From contig KN834761.1 of assembly GCA_000827265.1 (NCBI GenBank), positions 65,841 through 129,840 of the forward strand: 64,000 bases of DNA, in the 5' to 3' direction. Positions 11,248 to 21,785 of this stretch are shown in pieces. The translations under genes were made by a program, and so were the position numbers. Positions within the stretch are counted from its first letter, which is position 1. Every line of letters starts with the position of its first letter. Under the pieces are notes generated by a model. That model saw only the letters and a list, made by a program, of their open reading frames with translations. It was not told the origin of the DNA and made no database searches. The DNA comes from Collybiopsis luxurians FD-317 M1. Its lineage: Eukaryota; Basidiomycota; Agaricomycetes; Agaricales; Omphalotaceae.

Positions 11248-12062
11248 TCAGTTATAGGTATTAAACTCACAATACAAGGCCGTATACTTGACATATATCT
11301 CAGGAGATCCAGGAACACACTAGAAAATAATCAGTGCGCGAATTGGAAGTATGTAGTTCAAAATGGTTCATACCGAAGCGGGTGGCTGTCCACCTCTGGT
11401 ATCGACGCGGTAAATCTCGTTAGCGAGAGTCCCAGTGAGATTCGTGAGTTCAAGCCAGTCGATATCCGATTTCGAAGTCGGGGCAGGAACATCGGCAACT
11501 TTGGACCCTACGACGAAAGCTGCAGGATTTCCGGCAAATGCATGAGATGTGAAGTCCCATTTGGGAACAAGGCCAGAGCCAGTGACAGGGTTCGTCACGA
11601 AGTAGTGTTCGCCCAAGATGAACGAAGGATCAAGAATTTCTCCAAGTTCAACTAGCTCGGAGGCTGAAACAGAGGAAAGAACGTTGTTCCAAATAGTGAA
11701 TGCAAGGGAAGTCAAGTCCTTAAAATCGGGAGACTTGTAGATTTTGGAGCAGATCTGATACAGCTCAGCGTAAGCTCCCACGTTGCTTCAAAGCAGAGGC
11801 TAAATGAGCAAGAAGGAGCAAAGGAGTAGCTGGCAAAAACTTACGTATAATTTCCAGCAGAAGTGCAAGTATAGTTTTGAGTTCCTACACCTAGTCCGAT
11901 GAAGGTGGTTTTGTAATCTGGAGCAGGTAAAGCAACTCCGGACGGTATGTTCAAGGTAGCAGAAGACACGTCGCACAGACTAGAGCTCGCAGTGGCAGTT
12001 GCGGGAGCCGCCACAGAGGCGAGGGCCAAACTAGCAACCACTATGAGGGACTTGAAAAACAT
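11248..12062 (-). CDS. Secreted DUF3455 protein (often annotated as malate dehydrogenase-like)
   Basis: Minus-strand exons 12062-11845, 11785-11374 and 11319-11248 with GT-AG introns of 59 and 54 nt; the junctions restore frame and give 233 residues. The start is the ATG at 12062 rather than an upstream in-frame ATG at 12092, because it places a clean signal peptide (M-F-F-K-S-L-I-V-V-A-S-L-A-L-A) at the N-terminus and lies 85 nt from a TATA motif. DUF3455 hallmarks: G-V-G-T-Q-N-Y-T-C near residue 62, A-Y-A-E-L-Y and K-I-Y-K-S-P in exon 2, G-E-H-Y-F and P-K-W-D-F in the middle, and a C-x-P-G-S-P plus V-K-Y-T-A ending. The family is common and secreted in fungi; its reaction is unproven and the malate dehydrogenase label in databases has weak support. 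Confidence 0.85.
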
Positions 12063-12146
12063 TGTGAAGCAATTAGATTCAGAGGGAGTCAAAAAGGCTA
12101 GGAGGGAAAAGCTGAGGAGCCTAACAACTTGAGGAGGACCACACCA

Positions 12147-12154
12147 TATTTATA
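12147..12154 (-). promoter_or_regulatory. TATA box of the DUF3455 gene
   Basis: TATAAATA on the minus strand, 85 nt upstream of the ATG at 12062, a normal distance for fungal TATA promoters. This agrees with a regulated secreted-protein gene. Confidence 0.6.
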
Positions 12155-12159
12155 CCTGG

Positions 12160-14022
12160 CCGCTTAGGGATAACAAGCTAACCTCGGGAGTAGCAAAAAT
12201 TCCCGAGTGGCATAGGTCATGAAACCTTCTTTGCCCAAGGGTTCGGGAACTAGTACTTAGTTCCCTTTAGGTCGGAACCACTTCCGTTCACCAATTGCGC
12301 TGTAAAATTCTATCAGATACTCCTCGAGAAGCCCACACGCTGATGAAGGACCTGTAAAACACTTCAATGATATTCATCGGCAGGCTGTGGATAGATAAAT
12401 TTAGATGTGAGAGATGATAGATCAAATCGGAGGAATGGCAAGGCATTATCAATCAAGAAAGTCGTCAAAATCTGTTCGTCAAATCTGTTCGTCTGCGGTC
12501 AAAAGAAGCTGATTCAAAATCAGCGAATCAGGCACTACGTGAGGTCAAGCAACCATACTGAGACGAAGCGTATGTGTTTATGCACTCAAGCTTTTCAGAC
12601 AGAGGGTGGAGTCAGCTCGTCACCCTATGTTCGGGTTTCTTTGGACAGCTGAAACCAGTGAAGTAGCAAAAACAAGTACGATTGGGCAGGGTACATTCCC
12701 TCTGAGTATAATTCATATACTCTGTAAGCCACATATGTTCCGTCTATCAGATGTTCATCCGAGGGCATTCTACATAGATGTTAAATGATATGAGGTATCT
12801 TGTCCAAAAACCCACCAATAGCGGTTCCTTGGAGATTCCTTCAGTTCGCCGTTTTGATTTTTTTCTGGACTCGATACGAGCTGCTGGTCGGCATGTTTTC
12901 GGACGGACCTTGGTGCCCAGTTCTTAGGCGTTTGATTTTGTTTCGCGGGACGATTGCTTCAGTGCTGAGTGGAGAACCGCAGCTATTCAAAACAAGTATT
13001 GATGGCCCCTGAGTTAGTCGCATAAAGTCGAAATCTCAATATTTTGGATCGTTAAAGGATTCCGGTGCAATGTCTGTGCCGAGTATGAGTTCTTCAGTGA
13101 GCATTGACTCTCTTCTAAGAATCCCGTTCGTGCCCCACAATCACGGTCAATGGTCTGATTTATTGACTAGGCGAATTGCGATTCATCTCGGAAATGTTTT
13201 CGGGCCACAACTCGGTATCTCAATGTTCAGGAGCTAGTTGAGACTAAGGATGCACTACTTGATTCCTATACGGCTCTTGGGAGCGTCTACAACGATGTTT
13301 GTTATAAGTTTGTTGTTCAAGTAATTATATCATCTCCTGATATTGTTCAGGATAGCGAGGACCATCTGTGTCTTACCAGGGGGTACAACGCTAACGGCGT
13401 TGATATGGATCCAGGATCAGTCAAGTATGCTTTCTTCTTCCAAACCTTACCTCAGAATAATTCTATACATAATCAAGTACTTACTAATTCTCCCCTGTCT
13501 GACGGACATAATCAGTAAGTCAACTCCGCATAAACTCCGCCCATCTTTGCCTGAAGGCATCGTCAATCTTTCCCATAGCAGTTCCTGGAGATGTTCCACT
13601 TCGACAGCTATTCTCATAAGCACTTGGAAACTTCTGTCATAAGCTCTGAACTTCCAATCGGGAGTTTCAACCTTCACTGTTCCTTCTAGTTCTCACCGGA
13701 TCGAATGACGAACGAAATTCTCGTGCATTGGATAGACGGCAATTACAGTATGTATCCTGGGTCTGTGTAGTATGCGCAATTGACTTCTAGATGAATGGTA
13801 GACTATTCTCTAACTAATGTTATTCTACACAATAACAATTTAGCGGGGACTTAGAATGCCTACAAAACAACCTTGGCCCAGCAGTTATCTTGTCAACCTG
13901 GACAAGTGTTTCAACGTGTACTAATGCAAAGATACAGGCGTTAGGATAGGTTAAATCCGACTGAGCCAAAGCCCTGGTAAGAATGAAGAACTTCCGCCTT
14001 GCGAAGTGTTTGTATTCTTTTT
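12160..14022. other. Gene-poor region with possible relics
   Basis: No complete gene is supported. Around 13447-13740 on the minus strand a protein-like stretch reads W-K-F-R-A-Y-D-R-S-F-Q-V-L-M-R and continues with E-H-L-Q-E-L-L-W-E-R-L, without a recognisable family. Around 13215-13420 on the plus strand a longer frame contains S-V-Y-N-D-V-C-Y-K-F-V-V-Q and is likewise unassigned. Both may be exons of a broken gene. Confidence 0.35.
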
Positions 14023-15060
14023 CTACTTGACTGTATCTTCCGATATTTTCAAAATCACAATCAGGAAGGCGAAGATTGTCAAGAAGAGCAAAATGTTTCC
14101 AGAGTTTCGAAACTCAGGCCCATCAACCCATAGCCACATCTCAAATATGGCCCCAAGTCCCCCTATGCTGTAAACCGCCGAGAAGGAAGAGCCGGGATTG
14201 TTTTCCAATACCAAGCCCACGGGATTGTGAATTTATTCATTCTCGTACTAATCGCCGCATCAGGAGAGCGTACCATGCCGTCCCTGTCCCAGTACCTACA
14301 TACTCCCATAACCAAATCCAAGGCCAGCCTTTTGTATATGATACAGAGAGATCTGGTTCTGGGCCGAAAGGAGTGAAATCGACCAAAACATCCGTATAAT
14401 CGAGGTCCAGGGTTCTGATTTTGATTCTTTCTGGCGCCGGATCCCGTCCTTGAGAACGCGAGGCAAATTCAGGGTAAGAACAGAACTTTGTCCGAGGTCG
14501 AGGAGGTGAGCGTGTTTGGCTGAAAGAGCGGCATATAGATGAGCAGGGGTACGGAGACCGCCGGTCACAAAAATAAGAGGTTGAGTTGTAGTTCCACTGG
14601 GAGATAGTTCCGGCTCTTTCGTGAACTTTGAAGAGAAATGAGCAAAGAAAGCCAGCCGCGGGTTCTTTTGAGTCATCGAAGAGGCAGAAAGAATGTATTG
14701 GAATCAATAACATCGAGTGAGCATGAATAATATTCAAACCAGGATTTTCATAATCTCCACCACTAAGTTCGATAAAGTCGATGGTCTTCCAAGATACGAT
14801 ATGGAGATGAGCGAGCGCACGGTCGTTTTGGCTTCTATCTCACCGAGGAGAGTGTAGTCACTGGTATTAAATTTGATACCGAGAATGAAGTCCGCTGGAA
14901 CTACTTGTCGAATGCCGTTTACGATGCGTTTCAATAGAAGTGGAGTGTCCGCGGAGTATTTATCAGTACGAATATTGGCCTACGGGGGCTCGATAAATTG
15001 CATCTATGTATGGTGCAAGACAAGTGCAGAATGTGGAAAAATTTGGCGCCGTTATTTCGA
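14023..15060 (-). pseudogene. Decayed NADH:flavin oxidoreductase (old yellow enzyme), C-terminal half
   Basis: Reading the minus strand, ordered pieces of a fungal old-yellow-enzyme relative appear in changing frames. N-I-R-T-D-K-Y-S lies near 14960-14985, matching the N-x-R-T-D-x-Y flavoenzyme motif. Then follow R-I-V-N-G-I-R-Q-V-V-P and G-I-K-F-N (14870-14935), D-F-I-E-L-S-G-G-D-Y-E-N-P in another frame (14750-14790), F-V-T-G-G-L-R-T-P with S-A-K-H-A-H-L-L-D-L-G (14500-14570), and a hydrophobic C-terminal tail with G-G-L-G-A-I-F-E-M-W. A degraded H-x-x-Y-x-x-Q-F region with stops lies just upstream. At least two frameshifts and stops make it non-functional as read. The N-terminal half of the barrel is not visible. 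Confidence 0.75.
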
Positions 15061-16670
15061 GATATGCCCGGGCCGGCTTTTCAGCTACATAGGGTACCCG
15101 GCCGGAGGTAGGTACTCGGCCATTCACTGTATAACAACTTTTACAGACTTCGGTGTGGATTGGGAGGAGTTCAGTGTTGTAGAGTAGATTGAAATGAACA
15201 TTTTGAACCGCTTTTGGCGTCGGCCGGGAGTGGGTGGGAGTGATGGAACGAGTACCACTGAGAACTGTGGGAAAAACGCGGTTTCGTAAGGCCAGTTGTG
15301 GATGCTGAGTCCTCTGCTGGCGGTTCCCCCCAACGTGCTTTTCAACAATGGCAGTTCTGACTCTCTGTAGCCTCCTTGCAAATACATCTGTCCTATTCAA
15401 CATCACTACCGTTCTAATCTGCACTCAGTCTGCAACGTTCTGCGCGCTGTTTCAAAGGTTCCTGCCCTCGTACACACAACAAATCTCGACCCAGTTCTCC
15501 ACGATGCGCAGGCTAAATGCCAAATAATCTAGATAGCTGGTAGTTTATATCTACTCCTTGAATTTGGCATTAGTCTTGTATTTTTGGACATTTTTTTGCG
15601 AGCTTGTTGGTCATAGTAAAAAGGACCTCGGTACGGGAGGAAGTATGGTGGGTAGTCCTCGAATCGCTAAAAAGGCCTTGCGTACGTCTCTAAAATGACT
15701 CAATCTCCAAAATTACTTGCTCACAAAGCTCTCCATTTGCTCTTGATATTTACCAGGTCATTTTGTGACAGATGGCGTTGCATTAACTAGCCTTGCGTTC
15801 TGTAGACAGTTTGCTGATAGTTTAGCGTTTCTTCAAAATTCTTCTGGGTTAAACACATGTTTCCGAATGCTTTATTAAGGCTTATGCCTTCCCATCCCTC
15901 ATATTTAATCGTCTTCCAACTTCTGCTCATCTCTTCCAACGACATCAAGCAGCCGAATTTGTATAATTCCCACAGTGGCTCGGTACAGTCCAAATGCGGA
16001 TTCTAGACCCGCCTCCAGAAAATATTCACCACGCCCATCAATCCGTGTCGTAAAATTCTGCAAAAGAGCTCAAAATACGCGCAAGAAGCCATTGCACCCC
16101 AAAGGCATTGTTGCTATGCTGAGAAACAAGCATGGTTAGTGTAATTGGCAAAATACCCTTAGGTGGCCGAGGAGTCTATTGTTGATAGTACCGTATACAT
16201 GTGCTCAGTATTCAAGCCTCACAGCGGACAAAATATGACCACTAGTTGCAAGGAGTACCCATCGTCCTTACACGTAACACTCTCAAGATCTTCACCTAGT
16301 GAATCACTCGACCGTCAGAGAGGTCCGCAGACCATCCACACAATACCATCGGAGTCATGAAGATGACTGACGAGCCAGTCGTTTCAGTATACTCCTCCAG
16401 TGCTTTGCGAGCCCATGGAATGGTGCTCTATTCACATGCTCGACTAACTTTGGTTGCGACGTTACTAAGGTGCCGCATGTCTCCCTGTGCATAATCCTGC
16501 TCCTACTCACTTACCTGCTCTCATGATCAGGCCTCAAGTTGAATCAATCGATTCCCACCGTATCGACCTCATAATTTTGTCAATTGATGCAGTCAACAGC
16601 TTTGACACTCTCAATTCTGTACATATCATTGAAAGATGATCATCACTTTCAATGCATATTTACGTACTGG
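15061..16670. other. Intergenic region, nothing assignable
   Basis: A 68-codon minus-strand frame at 15787-15993 (W-E-L-Y-K-F-G-C-L-M) is the only protein-like stretch and has no recognised family. The 3' part should be the promoter of the first secreted-protein gene. Confidence 0.4.
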
Positions 16671-16676
16671 TATAAA
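16671..16676 (+). promoter_or_regulatory. TATA box of secreted-protein gene 1
   Basis: TATAAA, 75 nt upstream of the ATG at 16746. The two paralogues have TATAAA 63 and 67 nt upstream of their starts, which supports the start choice in all three. Confidence 0.65.
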
Positions 16677-16745
16677 AAGAAAAGAGAACCTTGGCCAGGG
16701 ACTGAGGGCACAACTTCGCGCCTACACTCAGACGGCCTTGACGGC

Positions 16746-17645
16746 ATGGTGTTTATTGCACAATTACTTATAGGCATCTGTGTCGCAGTTCGAGGTGTCG
16801 AAGGTGAGCGTCTCCCTATACAAACCAAACCAGTTCTCACCATATATACCACTTTGATGATGCAGTGCTCGCCGTACCTCAGACGATCACTTCTTCCGCA
16901 GCAACAGTAGTGACTCTCTATGAAGTCATACCGTCGGGACGACCTAGCTTTAATACGTCGGGTGCAAGACCTATCGATGGTACGTTCGAAGTTACGGCCA
17001 CGGTTGTAGGTGTCAGCAGTGGGGCAGGTGGAAGTGAGACGACGTATTCGTTCGGTCAATACGTCAGTGACAATTTTGTGTTTACCACCACTTCGACGGA
17101 CAGTCAAGGCCAAGCTGTTACGGAGACTGTCTCAACGCCGGATTTTGTGCAATATTCCAATTGTGAGAGGGTGTTTAAATTTTCTTTTCCCTGCGAAGAC
17201 AGATGTGTATGCCTTTTTTTTTTGCATTGCAGGGACAATGGTTGTGTCCGACGGCGGAGAGTGGGAGACTATTTCCCCATACATTACCAGCGACATTCTT
17301 AACGGAGAAAGCCTGGTCGTCGAAGGACTATATGCCAGCTGTACTTTCGACGACTCTCACCAGAGTGCCTCTTGTACGCAAGTACAACTCGATCCGGTTG
17401 CTGTCAGTACAGTTACCTCTGGCTCGCAGATTGTGACTGTGACTCAAGTTCAATCCCTCGACACAACAACCTATGCAGGTTCTATCAGCCCGTTTACAAC
17501 TATTACTCAGGTGATTCCTTCAAGGTCTGGGTCTGGATCGACGACGGCTGCGACGGGTACTTCGAACGCTGCAGTTGGGAGACATCTGTCGTATGGGCTG
17601 GGATGCATGAGTGTTTTTATTGCAGTCCTTCTTTTGACTTTGTGA
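16746..17645 (+). CDS. Tandem secreted, probably wall- or membrane-anchored protein, copy 1
   Basis: Exons 16746-16803, 16866-17162 and 17233-17645, GT-AG, give 255 residues. The three-exon structure, phases and junction motifs are the same as in the copies at 20341 and 21786. The protein starts with a short hydrophobic leader (I-A-Q-L-L-I-G-I-C-V-A-V), continues with a Thr/Ser-rich extracellular-type domain containing V-G-V-S-S-G and S-E-T-T-Y, then a cysteine pair within Y-A-S-C-T-F and S-A-S-C-T, a Ser/Thr/Gly-rich linker, and a hydrophobic C-terminus after S-N-A-A. That ending is compatible with GPI anchoring or a single membrane helix. The family is not recognised by name. It is the most diverged of the three copies. 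An LTR element has inserted 168 bp downstream of the stop. Confidence 0.8.
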
Positions 17646-17807
17646 AATTCAGGTGGAAATTGATGCAGCTTTGAATGAATCTGATACCCTTCACTACTTC
17701 TGTTAGCATTTGAGGCTTTCATCCAGTATCCACTACAACAACTATGGTATTGAGAACCGTCGGGGATGCTTTGTACATAAGAACACTTGACTGTATATTT
17801 GACAGAT

Positions 17808-17812
17808 GACAC
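17808..17812. repeat. Target site duplication, left copy (GACAC)
   Basis: GACAC precedes the 5' LTR directly and recurs directly after the 3' LTR at 19421-19425. A 5 bp duplication is the usual footprint of LTR-retrotransposon integrase. Confidence 0.85.
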
Positions 17813-18014
17813 TGTTGAAGTATTATCTGGTGGTCCGAGCGCACCGAAGCACATGATCGGTTGCGATTATCTCTGAAACCTTTCGTCGCATTTTTCTTCT
17901 TACCGCTTACCTTCGTACCAGTACTTGTACATAAAGGCATAAGCATGTTTTAATCCTATCTGTCCTCATCAGCCCATATTTCGGCTCATTTACCCTTTAC
18001 AGAAAATATCAACA
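17813..18014 (+). repeat. 5' LTR
   Basis: 202 bp, TGTTGAAG to ATCAACA. It differs from the 3' LTR at six bases by eye, with no indels. All six can be explained by C-to-T changes at five CpG sites, counting both strands. Confidence 0.9.
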
Positions 18015-18211
18015 TAAGCGGTCATCCCCACTAGAGGTCATTCTAGTCCCCTGAGCAAGGTCCATCGCTCCCGACAACTTGTAGCACGTTGCACTGCCCG
18101 AAACCCCGCTGAACTTGTACTAAACTTGAGTCTAGGACTCCCGAGGCCTGTGTAGAGCCAGATTTACACCCATAACCACATTCATTCCCTTAACTCCTAT
18201 TTCAACATACC

Positions 18212-19084
18212 ATGCCCAGCAAGAAACACAATTCAGTTATCCATTTGAACACTCTGGATGATTTTCCTAGATAGGATTTTACTCTCCAGGTCCACCTCCA
18301 GAGTAAACAGCTTCATGAAGTTGTCTATGGCACAAAGAGTTGACTGGCAGGTCCAGCAACCTTGAAGCAGGTGAAGGCCTTTGAAGAGAAGCAGAGAGAG
18401 GCAATGGATATTATTGTGGGTAGTATCAGTGCAAAGCAGATTCCCCATATCTGCAATCTTCCCCTTGATCCTGCCCTCACCTACAAGTGCCTTGTTGAGG
18501 TCAACTCCGCTTCTGGAATCAATGCACAATCTGAACTCTGGGATTGTTTCCATACCCTTCGCCTCACCCCCACTACTTCTATGCATGACCACATTGGTTT
18601 GTTTCACGATATCACTGACTGCCTTGATCGTGAGTTCAAGGACAAGCCATCTGATGCTCAGTTCATTTCAACTCTCCTTCGCTCTCTTCCTAATGACATC
18701 ATCTGGAACCAGTTTCTCCAGTCTGTTGATGGTGATATTGAACGTGATAACAAGGAGCACATTATTCATCATTGCATTGCTCAGTACAATTCTCTTGAAT
18801 GAACCAAGAAGAATATGACTAGTCCGGAGTCTATTAAGCAGGAGGAATCAGATACCCCTGTCAATAGCGCCATGATTTCTGAACTCATTGCTCTCCTTTC
18901 TTCCCATTCCATAAAGGGAAAATGTGCAACCTCTGCTCATCAGAAGGGATCAAAAATCCTCATTACATGCCACAGATGTGGTGGTTGTGGTCACTACAAG
19001 AGCCAATGCCTGACAGGACCAGAGGATGAGCATGATGCTCATGCAGCTGTCACCAATGATGATTCCACCAATTATGCTTTCTGA
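18212..19084 (+). pseudogene. Gag pseudogene with CCHC zinc knuckle, three in-frame stops
   Basis: One frame runs from the ATG at 18212 to the stop at 19082-19084, interrupted by stops at 18272-18274, 18341-18343 and 18800-18802. The body resembles the UBN2/copia gag domain: a F-T-L-Q-V-H-L-Q-S-K lead, A-x-E-x-W-x-x-L-type helices, and a L-L-R-S-L-P motif at about 18685-18705. A C-x2-C-x4-H-x4-C zinc knuckle is encoded at 18968-19009. The knuckle would bind packaged RNA. The second and third stops are TGA where CGA (Arg) would fit, again a CpG change. The element is therefore inactive as read. Confidence 0.85.
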
Positions 19085-19218
19085 TCCATGTCAGGAAACA
19101 GGGAGTGTGTATTTTTCTTGACAGACATTTTTACATTATCTTTTGTTATTTTTCTTACATTACAGCTTCATTTATTTATTCTTCTTTTATCTACATGCTT
19201 CTGTGGCTCAAGGGAGTG

Positions 19219-19420
19219 TGTTGAAGTATTATCTGGTGGTCTGAGCACACCGAAGCACATGATCAGTTGCGATTATCTCTGAAACCTTTCGTCGCATTTT
19301 TCTTCTTACCGCTTACCTTCGTACCAGTACTTGTACATAAAGGCATAAGCATGTTTTAATCCTATCCATCCTCATCAGCCCATATTTTGGCTCATTTACC
19401 CTTTACAGAAAATATCAACA
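19219..19420 (+). repeat. 3' LTR
   Basis: 202 bp, same length and ends as the 5' LTR. It is followed directly by the right GACAC target duplication at 19421-19425. Confidence 0.9.
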
Positions 19421-19425
19421 GACAC

Positions 19426-20340
19426 TGTGACAGCTTCTGTCAAAGGGGTGACCGGTGAGCAGCGAGTACTTAGAGTGGAAGAGAAGCGCTGCAGGTTCGA
19501 AGAATATATCAGCTAAGATGTGAATGCTCAGTTGAAATGAGTTTTGATGCCCGCTGCCCGTATGCACGGTTTTGGACTTGTATATTCATAGCTTACCGAT
19601 ACCGAAATTGTATGGTGGTTTCAACTTTTTAGCGCTTTGGTCCTTGTTGCTTCAAGACTTTCGTTCAATATTTCTATTCTCCCATTCGTATCATCAGGAC
19701 ATGCACATGTGCGAGGGCCAATCACAACTCGGATGTTGGCCGTCGTCAGGGCGGGGAGATCTACAGCAGCCGTGCCGTACGTCAGTTGCGAGCTCATCTC
19801 CTCCTGCGGCAGTCCCAGAGATGGTGGCGCATGGGTCAGCACCAGGATAATCTCTGGAAACCAGTGGACCATACCGTGTAATAGAACTTCCTTCCTTCGT
19901 AGGGGTGAACAGCGAGTAGAGCGGAAGAGAAGCTTAGAGGAATATATCGGTAACCCTCTGAGTGCTCAGTTACAATGAGTTACAAGGAGTTTTGACGCCC
20001 GCTGCCCATATGCATGATTCTGGAGTCTGTCCGACTCTGGAGATAGCTTACCAGAAATGTACATATGATTGTTTCAACGACTTGGCATTTCTTTCAATAG
20101 ATTTTCTTTTCTCCCGAGGAGGACTGTAATAGTAGATACATTGATCTGATCATTCGGACCGCGGCGTATCAATTCTTTGTCTCAAGCGAGGACCAGGTAC
20201 CTCACCGATTCGTATCACGACACGTCAGAGCATGCACATGTACGAGGGCCAATTGCAACGTATAACAACTACGTTTGTATAAAGGGAGAAGGGAGGGATG
20301 TGATGGCATACTTTTCTGTCTCGTATCCCTTGACGAGAAG
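19426..20340. other. Duplicated promoter blocks upstream of secreted-protein copy 2
   Basis: Two related blocks lie here, at about 19455-19630 and 19890-20060, and a third at about 21430-21610 upstream of copy 3. They share agcagcgagta (or agcgagtagagcggaagagaag), gaatatatc, and gacgcccgctgccc followed by a tgcatgattctgga-like segment. Three promoter-like blocks serve only two downstream genes, so one is an orphan, either from a lost gene copy or a partial duplication. Confidence 0.65.
20278..20283 (+). promoter_or_regulatory. TATA box of secreted-protein gene 2
   Basis: TATAAA followed by gggagaa, 63 nt before the ATG at 20341. The same motif with the same flank (cgtataaagggagaagg) is found upstream of copy 3. 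Confidence 0.7.
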
Positions 20341-21256
20341 ATGTCTATTGTAAAGCTGGTAATAGGCATTTGCACTATCGTTCATGGTATTGAAGGTGCA
20401 GATTTTTATTTCAAACATTGTGGAGTTGACGCTTTTATCTGACGGCCGTATCATACAGTTCTCGCCGTTCCTCAGCAAATTACTACACCTGCTCCGGCCA
20501 CAGTGACTGCATATAACATCATTCCTACTGGGCCTTTCGAAGCAGATACATCGATAGATGGCACAATCGTGTTTGCAACTAGTGTCGTAGGTGTGAGTAG
20601 TGGCTCGGATGGAAGCGAGACGACGTACGCTTTGGGAGAATATATCAGCGAAAATGAAGTGTCCACTAGTATTGGGACCAACAGCCAAGGACAAATTGTA
20701 ACAGAGACCGTGAAAACGCCGTACTTTGTGGGTAATTTTAACTGTGAGTCAACTCTCCTATCTGATTCACCGAATTTAACTTCTTCATTCTTCTTCCGCA
20801 GGGACAGCGGTTGTGTCCGAAGGCGGAGCATGGGAGACTGACGCACCAACCGTGTACACCTACCTTAATGGAGCCACCGGACATGAAGTAGGATTCTACG
20901 CGAGCTGTAGCTACGACGGGTCTCATCAAAGTGCCTCTTGCACAGAAGTAGAGCTTAATCTGGTTGTCAGTACGACTACCGTTGGCTCTGAGATTGCGAC
21001 AGTGACTGGGACTGAATCTTTCTCATTTACGTTTGGAGGTAGTCTTTCCCCGCTTACGGTGATTTCGCAGACGCAGACAGCCTCTCCTTCGAGAACTGGA
21101 TCTGAGTCGACGGCGGTTTCGACGGCGGCTTCGACAGTGGCTTCGACGGCGGCTTCGACAGGGACTCCGACGGGGACTCCGAATGCTGCGACGCGGAAGC
21201 AGGTGTATGGGCTGGCTTACTTCTTGATTTTTGTTACAGTAATTCTGAATCTGTAA
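20341..21256 (+). CDS. Tandem secreted, probably wall- or membrane-anchored protein, copy 2
   Basis: Exons 20341-20395, 20459-20743 and 20802-21256 give 264 residues. Leader M-S-I-V-K-L-V-I-G-I-C; then V-L-A-V-P-Q at the start of exon 2, D-T-S-I-D-G-T-I, V-G-V-S-S-G-S-D-G-S-E-T-T-Y, and in exon 3 S-E-G-G-A-W-E-T with the cysteine pair Y-A-S-C-S-Y / S-A-S-C-T. The linker contains a short tandem array of Ser-Thr-Ala units (about 21110-21170) that is longer than in the other copies, and the C-terminus is hydrophobic. It is very similar to copy 3, so those two share a recent duplication. The role is unknown; the composition suggests a cell-surface glycoprotein. Confidence 0.85.
21110..21185 (+). 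repeat. Short in-frame tandem repeat in copy 2
   Basis: Units like gcttcgacggcg repeat with substitutions and expand the Ser/Thr/Ala linker only in copy 2. Copy 3 has a shorter version and copy 1 almost none. Length change by slippage is likely. Confidence 0.7.
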
Positions 21257-21718
21257 AAAAAATTAATTGAATTATTATCTATACCCAACGAAGCCCCTGA
21301 TAGATCCCGGCGGACGGAGTTTGGATTATCCATGCATACGTTCGAGGCTATAACTATTGCGCAGGGGGTTCTTTTCCTTACCTTCAAGGTCCAGGTCTGG
21401 CATCGATGACGGGTGCTTGAAGTGATGACAGCTTCCGTCGTAGGGTGAGCAGCGAGTAGAGCGGAAGAGAAGCGCGCTACAGTTAGAAGAATATATCAGT
21501 GATACTGTAAATGCTTAGTTACAATGTTGAATGAGTTTGACGCCCGCTGCCCTCATCATGCATGATTCTGGACTTGCATGCAGCTTACCGAAATTGTATG
21601 GTGATTGCTACTTTTTGGCGCCCTCATGCTGTCTGGACCTTATTTGATTGACTTTCTTTCAGGAGATTTTCTATTCTGCGATTCGTATCAACAGAAGATG
21701 CACATGTAAGTACGCTCG

Positions 21719-21724
21719 TATAAA
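21719..21724 (+). promoter_or_regulatory. TATA box of secreted-protein gene 3
   Basis: TATAAA with the flank gggagaagg as in copy 2, 67 nt upstream of the first ATG at 21786. Confidence 0.7.
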
Positions 21725-21785
21725 GGGAGAAGGAGATTTCAAGGGGTGTGACGGCGTACTTTACTGTTTCGTATCCCTTGCCAAG

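Larger units (their letters stand above)
17813..19420 (+). mobile_element. Gag-only LTR retrotransposon (TR-GAG-like, copia-type gag), 1608 bp
   Basis: Two direct 202 bp LTRs (17813-18014 and 19219-19420) start with TG and end with CA and are flanked by GACAC duplications. Between them lies a single gag-like frame with a C-terminal zinc knuckle, and no protease, integrase or reverse transcriptase. Such short elements with LTRs and gag only are known as TR-GAG elements and must be mobilised by enzymes supplied in trans. A purine-rich caagggagtg abuts the 3' LTR as a possible polypurine tract. I could not recognise a tRNA primer site after the 5' LTR. The insertion separates copy 1 from copies 2 and 3 of the secreted-protein family. 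Confidence 0.9.

Noticed and set aside
14963..15424. 153-codon minus-strand frame
   Set aside because: It overlaps the decayed old-yellow-enzyme region in a different frame, and its composition is Arg/Thr-rich without domain motifs.
18233..18607. 124-codon minus-strand frame in the retroelement
   Set aside because: It is the antisense shadow of the gag region.
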